A stretch of DNA of 64,000 bases from Flaccisagitta enflata (GCA_965153355.1 OZ231126.1:57288001-57352000); one strand, 5' to 3'. Positions 11,281-23,512 are shown, counted from the stretch's first letter. The notes: generated by a model not told the origin, from the sequence alone. Program-made: numbers and translations.

Positions 11281-12610
11281 ATAGTGGTGGCTGATGGCGG
11301 ATGGCTGACGATTGATGGCTGACAACTGATGGCTGACGTCTGATGGCTGACAACTTTTGACTGATGACCGATGGCTGATGACCGATGGCTGACAACTGAT
11401 GGCTGACGACTGATGGCTGACAACTGATGGCTGACGACCGATGGCTGACGACTGATGGCTGACGACTGATGGCTGACGACTGGTGGCTGACGACTGATGG
11501 CTGACGACTGATGGCTGACATCTGTAGGTACATTTGTAGGTACATCTGTAGGTACATTTGTAGGTACATTCGTAGGTACTTCGTGGGTACATCGTGGGTA
11601 CACCGTGGGTACACTGTAGGTACACCGTAGGTACACCGTAGGTACACCGTAGTGATGGCTGACAACTGATGGCTGACAACTGATGGCTGACAACTGATGG
11701 CTGACAACCGATGGCTGACGACTGATGGCTGACGACTGATGGCTGACGACTGGTGGCTGACGACTGGTGGCTGACGACTGATGGCTGACGACTGATGGCT
11801 GACATCTGTAGGTACATTTGTAGGTACATTTGTAGGTACATCTGTAGGTACATTTGTAGGTACATTTGTAGGTACATTCGTGGGTACATCGTGGGTACAC
11901 CGTGGGTACACTGTAGGTACACCGTAGGTACACCGTAGGTACACCGTAGTGATGGCTGACAACTGATGGCTGACAACTGATGGCTGACGACTGATGGCTG
12001 ACAACTGATGGCTGACGACCGATGGCTGACGACTGATGGCTGACAACTGATGGCTGACAACTGGTGGCTGACGACTGATGGCTGACGACTGATGGCTGAC
12101 ATCTGTAGGTACATTTGTAGGTACATTTGTAGGTACATCTGTAGGTACATTTGTAGGTACATTCGTAGGTACATTCGTGGGTACATCGTGGGTACACCGT
12201 GGGTACACTGTAGGTACACCGTAGGTACACCGTAGGTACACCGTAGGTACACCGTAGTAATGGCTGACAACTGATGGCTGACAACTGATGGCTGACGACT
12301 GATGGCTGACAACTGATGGCTGACGACCGATGGCTGACGACTGATGGCTGACGACTGATGGCTGATGACTGATGGCTGACGACTGATGGCTGACGACTGA
12401 TGGCTGACATCTGTAGGTACATTTGTAGGTACATTTGTAGGTACATCTGTAGGTACATTCGTGGGTACATCGTGGGTACACCGTGGGTACACTGTAGGTA
12501 CACCGTAGGTACACCGTAGTAATGGCTGACAACTGATGGCTGACAACTGATGGCTGACAACTGATGGCTGACGACTGATGGCTTATACCTGATGGCTGAC
12601 GACTGAAATC
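11281..12610. repeat. Higher-order array of two interleaved minisatellites
   Basis: Blocks of 14-bp GATGGCTGACRACT alternate with blocks of 12-bp GTAGGTACATTT/GTACACCGTAGG. Transitions (CATCTGTAGGTACA) fall at 11519, 11803, 12100 and 12408, giving higher-order periods of 284, 297 and 308 bp. Each GTAG block ends in the same ACACCGTAGT phrase before GATGGCTGAC resumes. All three reverse frames are open for over 400 codons because neither unit contains a stop; that is not evidence of coding. Confidence 0.95.
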
Positions 12611-13400
12611 TTATTTGCATATTGTCATCACATGATCAATCAAGTCCCCGTCCCAGATCCCTGGTGAATGGAGAATGACTACCAATTTGTTGGTTTAGTT
12701 TAGGTTCATTGCAGCTACAATCACATTGTTTAGTAGCTAAAATGTTTTATTTAGAATAAAATAATATTTCACCTTAGTATCGTCAAAACTTACTTAGAGG
12801 CGAAAAGATATATTTATTTCTTAAAAAAGTATAGGGTGGTGGTCGGGGAAGGTGGTGGAGTAACCAACATGTACCTTCGGCGTACCCACGATGTACCCAC
12901 GATGTACCCACAATGTACCCACTAACTCCATCACCTAAGAAAGTCACGATCTCCCGGTCAAATCGCTCACCAGGTCCCGATGTCCGACGAACCCAGCCAT
13001 GTCCCTCCATCATGGGTCGGCACTCGGCACACAGTGGTAATACAGCCTCGTTTCTTTTCACATCGGGGACTCAACAACAACAACAACAGGGAATGGTAAT
13101 CCAATTCCTGGGTTTTACACTGACTCAAACAGCGGGGATACAGTATCAGCTCATTCTACATCGTGGATACTGCGCGCATTGGGAAACCAACGTCCCTGGT
13201 CTTTGGTGTAGCTTTGATAAATCATGTTGGGAATCTAAGGTCACGTCTCAAAGGGGCGCAGGATCAATCAGCCGGGATATAGATTCATTTAAACATGTCC
13301 ATGGGAAACTGTGCACGGGTTTTCTGCACTTTTGACTGTAGAAGTACTAAAGGGTACAACGCAACTGTTTTTGTTTAAAATGATTAAAGAAAGGGTCCAA
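12611..13400. other. Low-repeat stretch, no supported gene
   Basis: A/T-rich sequence to 12830, a short run of GATGTACCCAC units (12870-12925), then a more balanced stretch. A 140-codon plus frame (12913-13335) and a minus frame ending near 12930 (VKRNEAVLPLCAECRPMMEG, then FDREIVTFLGDGV) overlap. Neither has independent support. The minus reading has a possible acceptor at about 13055. Treat as unproven. Confidence 0.4.
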
Positions 13401-13402
13401 CT

Positions 13403-13515
13403 AACAAGGCCAAGTAGGCCAATAAGGTGCGACGTGTGGATCGTCGAACGAATGCGTTACAGACCAACCGACGGACACAGCCAGCTATATAGAGGTGCTT
13501 TGTCGCACCTAAAAA
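13403..13515 (-). repeat. Family A element, class V (short)
   Basis: Reads AACAAGGCC-AAGTA-GGCC, distal box AGGTGCGAC, a degenerate GGAC core (ACCAACCGACGGACAC), then hairpin AGGTGCTTTGTCGCACCT and AAAAA. On the other strand the hairpin begins AGGTGCGAC, identical to the distal box. The stem differs at several positions from classes I-IV. Confidence 0.75.
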
Positions 13516-13849
13516 CGTGAAAAATAAGTAATTTGCTATTTGCTTTCTTTCTTTTCCGTTTTTAAGTGATTTAATTCATCCCCGCTGAGCTTGCATGATG
13601 TAAACTAAAAAACTAACGACATAATTGAAATTTTGTCTTTAGAATCCAAATGTTATTTACATATTTCAAAAAGCATGTATAATAATCATATATACGATTC
13701 ACCCAAACAAATTTCCCGCTTGGCCGCCTCCGCTTCTTTAGTTCCTGTCGGATGAACTTATTTCCGAGATTTTCTCTTCCATTCTTTCATTCTTTTTTTT
13801 TTCCTTCTCTCTCCTGATCAAAAATTTTGTTTCCTAACAAACAGACGGC

Positions 13850-14822
13850 CAAAAAAATGAGCTGAAGTGCGGTAGTTGCAAAAACTACAGTTAAGGTGCG
13901 ATAACGCACCGTAGCTGCAAAAGACAACATATTACTTATTTTGATCTACAATGGGGTAAGTATAACAGAGCTTCACTAGATGTTCCTATACCTTACGATT
14001 GGATGATGAACTTCAGTTATATATAATAAGAAAAACACAAATTTTCATGCATTATTTGAATGCTCATATTCCATGATCTCTTTTGATTTGCTAAAAAGTT
14101 CCTTGATTCCTCATAGCTACATAGTTCATCCAAATTTGGACAGATAGTTCTAGCATCAGTTAAATTCCAGATAATAAAAGGGAGTGAAAGAAAAAGAGAA
14201 AAAATGAATATGAGTGAGAGAATGAAGTGAAGATTGTAACGGCTGAGATGCGATATCGCACCTCAGCAGCATTAGCCTTAACTAAGGTTTCTTACTGACC
14301 TCAGCAGTCTCCCGCAGGGTATTTCTGGGAGACAAAGAAAGGGGGAACTGCCAAGGTCCAGTGAAAACCCTCAGTTAAGGAGCGATATCGCATCCCAGCA
14401 GCAACAATCTTCACTTGTTTCTTTCACTCATATTCTTTTTTTTTTTCACTTTTTTTTCCTTCTTTTTTATTTCCTGGGATTTAATTCATGTAAGAACTTT
14501 TGGTCCAAATTTGGATGAGCTACAAAGCTATGAGGAAATTAGTTGATAGATTTTTTCAGCAAATCAAAGAAAATCATGGAAAAATGAGCATTAAAATAAT
14601 ACATAAAAAATTACGTTTTTCTTATTTTAAGGACTTGATAACTAAAATGCATCAGCTGATTATAAAGTATACGAACATTCAGTCAAGTTTTGATCTACTT
14701 ACTCCATTGTAATTTGAAATGAACAGTGTGTTGTTGTCCTTGCTGATAGGGTGCGATATCGCACCTTAGCTGCAGTTTTTGCAATTACCGCACCTCAGCA
14801 AACAGCTCCAAAAAAGAACCAA
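13850..14822. mobile_element. Fold-back element with GGTGCGATATCGCACC palindromes
   Basis: The left end (GAGCTGAAGTGCGGTAGTTG, then GGTGCGATAACGCACC) mirrors the right end (GGTGCGATATCGCACC, then CAATTACCGCACCTCAGC). Longer arms pair about 14000-14160 (GATTTGCTAAAAAGTTCC, CATCCAAATTTGGAC) with 14490-14630. Inner palindromes GATGCGATATCGCACC (about 14248) and GGAGCGATATCGCATC (about 14380) flank the centre. No coding frame. Confidence 0.7.
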
Positions 14823-15015
14823 AAAAAAAAAAAAAAAAATCGAAAGAATGAAAAGAAACGGCGGTCATTTTTACCCTTTATAATCACTCACCTAACACTT
14901 TCCATTCGTTTTTCTTTTCATTTTATACCGTTACAGTCCCTCCTAAGATTTCGTCTTTCTATTTCTTTCTATGTCTTTCTTTGTCTGTCTGTCTGTATGT
15001 CTTTCTGTCTGTCTG

Positions 15016-15285
<270 letters not shown>

Positions 15286-15414
15286 TTCAGCTTTAGCTTC
15301 CTCTTGGCTTACACAAAAAAAAAAAAAAATTAGAGAGGAAAAAAAAGGCAGAGAAAAAATTCCCTCCGATTAAATGTAAGAATCAGGTGACAGGGAATTT
15401 CGCTTCTTTACATT

Positions 15415-15420
15415 TTTTTT

Positions 15421-15451
<31 letters not shown>

Positions 15452-15452
15452 A
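15415..15452. repeat. CTTT microsatellite
   Basis: Nine or so CTTT units. The following stretch (15473-15706) is A/G-rich, and its frame is Lys/Glu/Val low complexity. Confidence 0.85.
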
Positions 15453-15970
15453 ATTTCGGTCTGCAAAAAAAAGTGATTCATCGAGCAAATTCTCCAATGG
15501 AAAAGCAACTTCGCCAAAGACACAAAATCGGTGGTCAACTAATAAGGAGGAGATGGAAGAAGAAGAGGAAGAAGACGAAGAGGGTGGTGGTGGTGGTGAT
15601 GGAAGATGAGGAGGAAGAGAAGGTGGTGGAAGAGGGGATGGTGGAGAAAGAGGAGGAGGAGGAAGAGTGGAAGAATTTTGATTCAGCTATTTTCCCACCG
15701 TATTAATTATCATTTCGCCGCAGTTTCGAGTTTCAATTCCAAACGCTGACGGTTCTGTCATGGCTAGATTTCATACTTTTTGAAGAGAATGATGAAAAAA
15801 AGAGAGGAAAGATAAAATCAGAATTATGGTGTTTGCGGTGGTGTATTACCGGCTCTGGCTCACCAACAGATTTCAAAAGCTATCGATGATTAAGGCTCAT
15901 CGTTAATGGAAGTCGGCAATCCGTGATTGTTTTGCTCTGATTGACAAATTTTCTGTCTTTCACACCGTCG

Positions 15971-16073
<103 letters not shown>

Positions 16074-16167
16074 CATTGCACATTTAACATAATGTTGAAA
16101 AGAAATCAATAGATATCGACTTGGATGCCAGAGACATTCAAGACGAGAGAAAAGAAGAAGAGAAGAG

Positions 16168-16188
16168 AGAGAGACAGACAGACAGACA

Positions 16189-16258
<70 letters not shown>

Positions 16259-16325
16259 GGCACTCAGACACACACACACAGACTCAGACACACAGACACA
16301 CAGGCACACACAGACACAGACACAC
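16168..16325. repeat. GACA then CA microsatellite
   Basis: GACA units at 16171-16190 pass directly into CA (16190-16256) and interrupted CACAGA variants to 16325. Confidence 0.9.
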
Positions 16326-16926
16326 AGAACGAAAGAGATAGAGGAGACAGCAACAAGGCAAGAGTTCTAGGAAGAAGAGAGAAAAAAGAGATTGTCCGGC
16401 TGAGAAATGACCGAGGGTCCGAGACATGGAATGCTCTAGTTTTACAGCTTCTTGTCCCGGACTGCAAATATATATATTTAAGTAACGATCTTTGCTGACT
16501 CCGCATCAATGTCAGAGGAATATATATGAAAGTTTCGTGCCATCTGGTGGACGACACCAACAAACAGGCGGCAACGACATTCGAAAAAAAAGGCACTTCA
16601 ATGCGATGGCGACAGATTCTAGAAGTAGAACAGATTTTGTCTCTTAGCCTCTCTCTCCGTCTGTCCTTGGTTTTTTTTTTCTGTCCCGTCTCTGTCGCTC
16701 TTCTCTGTCTCTCCTGCTATCTCTCCTCATCTGTCTCTCTATCTGCGACGCTTGTTGTGTCTCTATCTTTGAATGCTTTTTCTGTGTCACTTCATATGTC
16801 TCTGTCACTATATCTCTCTTTCACTCTTCTTCCTTTCCTACTTCACCCCCCCCCCCCTCCTTCTTTGTTTCCCTCTTTGTAACTGCCTCTGTCTCTATGT
16901 TTGCTTCGGTCCCTGTCCGTACACTC

Positions 16927-17058
<132 letters not shown>

Positions 17059-17517
17059 GGAGAATTTCCTCATTCCAACATCGAGGAAAAGTATCAGACG
17101 TGTAATTGTCGCTGGCTGATGTTCCAGGATAAACGAAAGAAGTAAATGAACGACAAAATTGAAATGACAAAATGACAAAATGACAAAATTGAAGGAGGGA
17201 ATAAATTCAAGCGGCACAAATTTTAAAAGAAGAGTTTGAGAAGAGAGAGACGGGCTGAATGAGACGGGATAGGCGGCGGGTCAGTATGCAAGAGAGGGGG
17301 GGGAGCGAGTTTCGTTTTCATGATCACGCGGTATCGGTTCAGTTCCACCTTGAAACGTTATGTAAGAAAAGAATCGAGGTCAATTGGTCTGACGCGGGCG
17401 TCCGGTTGCTTACAGTTGTGCAAATGCGTTACCGACAGACCGACTGGCCGAGAAACGGTTGGACGGACGGACATGTTACCGCTCGTAGGATTGCTTCGGC
17501 GCTCTTGAAAAACAATT

Positions 17518-17755
17518 GACGCGGGGTCACAATATTGTTGCGGACGGGTGGGCAGGGGCATCCAACTCCCATCCACACCCCAACCTACCCCCAACACTCA
17601 ACTATACACAAAAAGTATCGAAAACGCTCGTTTTCCCACTTTCAACTCGATCACCATGACGGACGGACGGGCGGACGGACAGACGGACGGACGGACGGAC
17701 GGACGGACGGATGAACAAAGCCTCTTATAGAGTTGTGTGTCCGCAACTAAAAAGA
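17518..17755 (-). repeat. Family A element, class I
   Basis: Reads GACGCGGGGTCACAATATTG, distal box GTTGCGGAC, GGGTGGGCAGGGGC, a spacer, a GGAC run (17657-17710), CCTCTTATAG, hairpin AGTTGTGTGTCCGCAACT and AAAAA. This copy has the AATATTGTGACCCC end in place of GGCCGTGTATCCGGCC. Confidence 0.85.
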
Positions 17756-17879
17756 GGAGCAGCGCCATCGAGCCAACGAGCCAACCCTATGCATGAATTG
17801 AACCTTAAGAAGCGTATACTCAACGTCAGACCTTCAGTTCGCGCGATCCGAAAAATCAAATTCGGCACTAGGGTCGATT

Positions 17880-17947
17880 TTTATGCCACTTCCACCGCTT
17901 CCGCTCCCATTTTGCAGTTCAAATACTGATAGCTATTCCACCCACCA
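17880..17947. repeat. Fragment of the GGAAGC hAT-like family
   Basis: CCACTTCCACCGCTTCCGCT followed by GTTCAAATACTGATAGCTAT matches the interior of the 136-bp element at 47111-47246 in reverse orientation. Confidence 0.5.
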
Positions 17948-18271
17948 AAAAGAAGCCAGTCAATCGTTTCCATGATGCCGAGGGAGAAAGACGGGTCAAC
18001 GCTTTATCGGAGTGACAGATCGACCGATGGCTGGATAGAGTTTCTATTTATTCTATATGATGAAAGGGAACTTCTGAAAATTTTAGGAATTTCAAAATTT
18101 AAAAAAAACTTCAAGGAGAAATGTGGTGAAATTCTGGCGATGCATATACCGCGCAATCACGAGAGAAGAATGCTAATGTCATGTCACCGAAATGATTGCA
18201 TCTCCCCAATTATTCTGCTAAGCCCTGAAAGATATAATCATCCCAACCATCCTCGTCCTCAACAATGCACA

Positions 18272-18423
18272 TTTTTAGTTGCGGACATGCAACTCTATAA
18301 GAGGCTTTGTCCGTCCGTCGGTCCGTCCGTCGGCCCGTCCGTCCGTTGGTTCGTCAGCACGAGTCGAAAAGTGGGAAAACAAGCGTTTTAGAACATTTTT
18401 AGTTGCGGACAGTTGCATTTCAG
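18272..18423 (+). repeat. Two truncated family A left ends at the edge of the large inverted repeat
   Basis: The first copy has hairpin AGTTGCGGACATGCAACT, CTATAAGAGGCTTTGTCC and a GTCC/GTCGGTCC run but no distal box. The second, beginning about 18395, is only TTTTTAGTTGCGGACAGTTG before homology to the right arm begins at 18424. Confidence 0.75.
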
Positions 18424-18693
18424 AATTTTAACTATTTTAGCTAGTTAACTGGCGTAAATTGTAGTTAGTTAACTATTGCGAGTCCGATCTTTTACGGTTT
18501 CATCATAGAACTTTTTCTAGAGACAACAACAACAACCGACAGACAAAATTCAAACGTCCACAAGTTTTACTTCAAATCGTCACCGCAAAATTTTGGTAGC
18601 AAGCCTTTAAGCATCAGCGTTGATGTTGCATTTTGAAACAGATTCCACTCTGCCTATTTCTCAGTGTCTGTCTGTCTCTGATAGCTTTTTTTT

Positions 18694-18924
<231 letters not shown>

Positions 18925-19940
18925 CGCTTTAGTCACCAGCCAATGCCTTTTTTTGCATGTAGTATCAAGTCAGCCCCAGAGGGCAGTGCAGTGGCACAGT
19001 CGCATTTTTCATCCTATTCGCTCCTCACCCGCGTCGATGACATGTGCATGTGCATATGATCGATTACGCGCATGCGCAAAAGTTATAATCGGTTCATTTG
19101 ATCATTTACATGCACATATACACGATCTGCTTTTGAAGTTTCTGACAAATGTGCGTGTGACCATTCCGATAGGGACGAAATTAACTTCACCTAAATCGTG
19201 AACCGAGTTCCTAGCGTGCGTGCTTCATGCTTGATTTAACCAGAAGGGGAAGTTAATCTTACTTACAATCTAACTTGTAATAATTTGCCAGTGTTGCATG
19301 AAGGCTGCAAAGAGGCAATATCAATACAAGATATGATAGTACATTGGTTGGCTTCTCCGCCAGCTTTTGCTTTGAAAATACCACGACAAGACGTTGACGA
19401 ACTCGGTTAGTGCTACTATACTCTATAGAGACAAGCGACAATAAGCAATTATGCAACAATGTCAAACCTTTTAAGAAGTTGATCCACTTAAGTAAAGGTG
19501 TGAGAAATCAAACAAAATCAAACAAAAAAGATTCATACAAAGCATTATACATTCACGGCTCCACAAAACTTTTTTTTCTTCTTACATTTCAATCAGCGTG
19601 AGACGGTTGAGAGTAAATCCCTTACAAAATAAGACTAAAGAAAAAAAAATACAGAAGAAATAAGAAAGATACTAGTAAGTAAGAATAAAGCCCCGGGAAA
19701 AATCCTTGCTGACGAATTGTGAATCTGCTACATTATTCATCGTATCCAAGTTCATAAAAATGAAAAGCCATGCCCAAGGATACAAAACTTGAAATAGGAA
19801 ATTCTCTTTTTTTTTTCATCTGTTTTAGTTCTTTTTTCTCTTCAATATTCTATGTCTGCTCTATCGTCTTCTTATTTCAATACTTTTTCGTAGATTTTTA
19901 ACTTTCTTTTTTCTAACTTATTCTGTTTTAGATTGGGCAG
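18925..19940. other. Arm sequence without a supported gene
   Basis: Mostly single-copy within the arm and mirrored at about 59740-61600. No frame is preserved in a way that suggests selection. The mirrored position near 19268 lacks the 850-bp hAT-like insertion seen at 60417. Confidence 0.6.
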
Positions 19941-19949
19941 ATATGGGTT

Positions 19950-20165
19950 CTTCTTCTTCTTCTTCTTCTTCTTCTTCTTCTTCTTCTTCTTCTTCTTCTT
20001 CTTCTTCTTCTTCTTCTTCTTTTCCTTCTTCTTTTCCTTCCTCTTTTCCTTCTTCTTTTCCTTCTTCTTCTCCTTCTTCTTCTTCTTCTTCTTCTTCTTC
20101 TTCTTCTTCTTCTTCTTCTTCTTCTTCTTCTTCTTCTTCTTCTTCTTCTTCTTCTTCTTCTTCCT
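19950..20165. repeat. TTC microsatellite
   Basis: TTC repeat with a CCTTCTTCTTTT-type interrupted centre. The mirrored tract (59625-59725) is shorter and of AAAAAG type. Confidence 0.95.
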
Positions 20166-20499
20166 ATACTTCTTCTTCTGCTGCTTCTTCTTCTTCTTCT
20201 TCTTCTTTTGGTTCAATTCCTTTCCCTCTTTTTCTCAAGACAATCAGCTGCACAGTGAATCACAACTATTTTTTTTTCTTTGTCTTTCGATGAAAATGAT
20301 ATAATATTGCTAAGGAGAATCTGGGTTTCCGCACTGCCTCCATCCTCCTCATCCTCATCGTCGTCGTCGTCGTCATCGTCATCGTCATCATCATCGTCAT
20401 CGTAATCATTTTTTTCCTTGGCAAAAAAATTGGTGACTAGTTTTCGACTTTTTTTTTCTTCTTCCCAATTTTCCTTATACTTCTTCTTTTTTTCTCCTT

Positions 20500-21205
20500 T
20501 TTGGGCAGCGGCTCCGAAGGGGACGAAGTCCTGTAGAACACAGGGGGACTTTCGTTCGTCCGTTTGTTTGTTTGTTTGTTCGTTCGTTCGTCCCCCCCTT
20601 CATCAAGCCTCTCAGGCCTCAAATCTGGCCTCTCAGGCCTCAAATTTGGTTTCTCTGGCCTCAAATCTGGCCTCTCAGGCCTAAAATCTGGCCTCTCAGG
20701 CCTCAAATCCAGCCTCTCAGGCCTCAAATCCAGCCTCTCAGGCCTCAAATCTGGCTTCTCAGGCCTCAAATTAGGCCTTCCAGCCCTCAAATCAAAATCC
20801 TCAGGCTTCAAACCTGTCCTCTCAGACCTCAAATTAGGCCTCTCAGGCCTCAAATCAGCCATCTAAGCCTTAATTTATTGCCATCTGGCTTCAAATCTGG
20901 CCTCTCAAGCCTTAAATCCTGCCTCTCAAATCTGGCCTTGCAGGGCTCAAATCTGGCCTATCAGGCCTCAGAACTGGCCTCTCAGGCCTCAAACTAGCCT
21001 TTGAAAAGCCTTCAAACTCTTGAAAGCCTTCTATCAGCAGACTTTAGCATCTCATCAACATTTTCAGGCAGGACGAACAAAAGTCCCCCTGTGTTCTACA
21101 GGACTTCGTCCCCTTCGGGGCCGCTGCCCCTTACACAAATTCACAATCATGCAAAGCAGGGCAACGGGTATCGCTGACCACATATTGCCCTTGGGCGACC
21201 TGTTT
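20500..21205 (+). repeat. Family B element, subtype B2
   Basis: TTTTTGGGCAGCGGCTCCGA then cassette GACGAAGTCCTGTAGAACAC; core of 20-21-bp AGGCCTCAAATCTGGCCTCTC units (20610-20960); inverted cassette GTCCCCCTGTGTTCTACAGG; GGGCAACGGGTATCGCTGACC; terminal hairpin GCCCTTGGGC. The same position in the right arm (58637-59335) holds subtype B1. Confidence 0.85.
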
Positions 21206-21211
21206 ATTACT

Positions 21212-21287
<76 letters not shown>
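21212..21287. repeat. CTTT microsatellite
   Basis: Pure CTTT, mirrored as AAAG at 58550-58632. Confidence 0.95.
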
Positions 21288-21288
<1 letters not shown>

Positions 21289-21409
21289 TCTTTTTTTTGG
21301 CTCCGTGTTCCCTTGGATCTGATTTCAAACTCAAGAAGAACTTCTCTTCAGAAAGGCTTTTTCGGAGACTACGACTTGCCGATTCAATCGCTAACTAGAG
21401 ACGGGGAAC

Positions 21410-21412
<3 letters not shown>

Positions 21413-21492
<80 letters not shown>

Positions 21493-21615
21493 AGTCGGAC
21501 AGACAGACAGACATACCGACTGACAGATATAGAAAGACAGATAGACAGACAGACAGACAGACAAACAGACTGACAGATATAGAAAGACAGATAGACAGAC
21601 AGACAGACAGACAAA
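21413..21615. repeat. GA then GACA compound microsatellite
   Basis: GA 21413-21487 and GACA/GATA-type 21497-21615, including two copies of GACTGACAGATATAGAAAGA. Mirrored at 58258-58418 with only one full copy of that phrase. Confidence 0.95.
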
Positions 21616-21892
21616 GATTGACACACAGAAAAAGATACAGTAATACAAACAACAGATAGTAAGGTATCAAAAAGAAATAAAAAACTAGAAAGACATGTAA
21701 GGAGTCAGTGAGAGGCACTGTGTTGCATGTTGATGGGGGAACCATAGACTCCAGTGGGACCTGGGTATGTCTATTAAACAGATTTATCATTTTAGACAAT
21801 TCAAAAACAGCAAAGAAGATGTCAATTGTTGTTTGAAAAGCAAACCAAATTGCATCCCTTATTGCATGCCAAGTTGCAAGACCAGTTGTTGT

Positions 21893-21894
<2 letters not shown>

Positions 21895-21979
<85 letters not shown>

Positions 21980-21981
21980 CA

Positions 21982-22042
<61 letters not shown>
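21895..22042. repeat. ATG trinucleotide array
   Basis: Almost pure GAT/ATG repeat, mirrored as ATC at 57791-57980 where CGTCATCGTCAT interruptions are present. Confidence 0.95.
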
Positions 22043-22225
22043 CAGGCTTTAATAAAAGATTCTGAAGCATGCTGCTGCTGATAATGATGTCGAGAGCTCA
22101 ACGCTGAAATTTCACCTGCCCACTTAACCGCTTTCGGTCATTTAGCTTTTGCTTTTTTCAGTTATCCGGATTTTTTGCAACTTTTCACCTTTCCACATCC
22201 GTAATCGATAATCACGTGAACTGGA

Positions 22226-22228
22226 GGA

Positions 22229-22306
<78 letters not shown>

Positions 22307-22360
22307 CAAAGAAAGAAAGAAAGAAAGAAAAAAAAAAAGAAACAAAGAAAGAAAGAAGGA
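22226..22360. repeat. GAAA microsatellite
   Basis: AAAG units with AAAC interruptions, mirrored at 57508-57615. Confidence 0.95.
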
Positions 22361-22375
22361 TGAGGAGGATGAGGA

Positions 22376-22437
22376 GAAAAAAATTTCCTCTATGTGTGAA
22401 AGCATAGGTCATCGACCCCTTCGGAGCCGCTGCCCAA
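22376..22437 (-). repeat. Family B end (partial), subtype B1
   Basis: CCTCTATGTGTGAAAGCATA, GGTCATCGACCCCTTCGG, AGCCGCTGCCC: one terminal cassette only. It lies in a block absent from the matching right-arm position. Confidence 0.75.
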
Positions 22438-22449
22438 AACTAAAGTATG

Positions 22450-22523
22450 ATGGACGGACAGACAGACAGACCGACGGACGGACCGACAAAGTGGGGTGTA
22501 GAGTCGCGTAACACGCGACTTAT
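22450..22523 (-). repeat. Family A hairpin end, class III, partial
   Basis: GGAC/GACA run, AAAGTGGGGTGTAG and hairpin AGTCGCGTAACACGCGACT (8-bp stem). No distal box is present. Absent from the right arm. Confidence 0.75.
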
Positions 22524-22770
22524 AAGCCCACTGCCCAATCAACGGAAAAGGAGTTTAGCTTTCTTGTGCGTTTTATACTAAAAATTAACATGCTTAGAAA
22601 GCTTGAGTGCAACTGTACTGAAATAATGAATGACTCATTGATGGTACTGACTTGATGGAGGAATGAAGGCTGATTTAATCACCGGATTATTAGACTTCTT
22701 CTTTTTTCGACGTCAAATTTTGGGGCATTCTATCAAAATCGATGGAAGAGAAGATGAAAAAGATGGAATC

Positions 22771-22852
<82 letters not shown>

Positions 22853-22867
22853 ATTAACAACATCATT

Positions 22868-22946
<79 letters not shown>

Positions 22947-23002
22947 TTAACAACAACAACAACAACAACAACAATATTAACAACATCATTAACAACAACA
23001 TT

Positions 23003-23078
<76 letters not shown>
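22771..23078. repeat. CAA array with ATT interruptions
   Basis: Long CAA/AAC array broken by AACATTAACAAC phrases. Mirrored as TTG at 57172-57352, shorter there. Confidence 0.95.
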
Positions 23079-23125
23079 GATGAACAAGAAAGAGAGGAGG
23101 AAGTGGAAAAAGAGAAAGAAAAGGA

Positions 23126-23512
23126 AATAGTCGCAAGAGCGTCATGTGGTCATCGATACCCGTGCCCTGCTTGGGAGCAGGGCAGCGGCCCCAAAAGGAT
23201 CGATGACCTATGCTTTCACATAGGGGAATTTTCTCCTTCTCCTCCACCTTCTCCTCCGTCCCCCCTCCCCCAACCTCCAGGCCCTTCAGCCTCGAGGCCC
23301 ATATCTAAGCCACGAGGCTAGGATTGGGGCCTCAAAGATAGGATTTTGGCCTTAAGATGAGATTTGGGGCTTGAGGCTAAGATGGGCTTGGGAAGCTGGG
23401 ATATGGGCCTTGAAAGGTTAGGGAGAGGAAGAAGGAGGAGAAGAAGGAGGAGAGAAAATTCCCCTGTGTGAAAGCATAGGTCATCGACCCTTTCGGGGCC
23501 GCTGCCCAAAAA
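23126..23512 (-). repeat. Family B element, subtype B1
   Basis: Terminal hairpin CGC-AAGA-GCG, GTGGTCATCGATACCCG, stem GCCCTGCTT/GGAGCAGGGC, GCGGCCCC, GATGACCTATGCTTTCACAT. Core is a short G/A-rich minisatellite with an orientation switch, then the inverted cassette to GCCGCTGCCC. The matching copy is 56706-57122; the stem loop here has lost about 25 bp that the right copy retains. Confidence 0.85.

Noticed and set aside
11215-12620. Three overlapping reverse open frames of more than 400 codons
   Set aside because: They are the 12- and 14-bp minisatellites read in all frames; the units contain no stop codon on that strand.
13000-13335. Frame with GYCAHWETNVPGLWCSFDKS, considered as an extracellular domain
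   Set aside because: It overlaps an equally plausible minus frame, has no splice support and no recognised motif.
16526-16640. Short frame MKVSCHLVDDTNKQAATTFE, considered as an exon
   Set aside because: It runs into a CT-rich tract without a donor, and the minus strand is equally open.
22771-23078. Regularly interrupted CAA array, considered as a spacer-repeat array such as CRISPR
   Set aside because: The interruptions (AACATTAACAAC) are themselves repeats; there are no unique spacers, and the context is eukaryotic.
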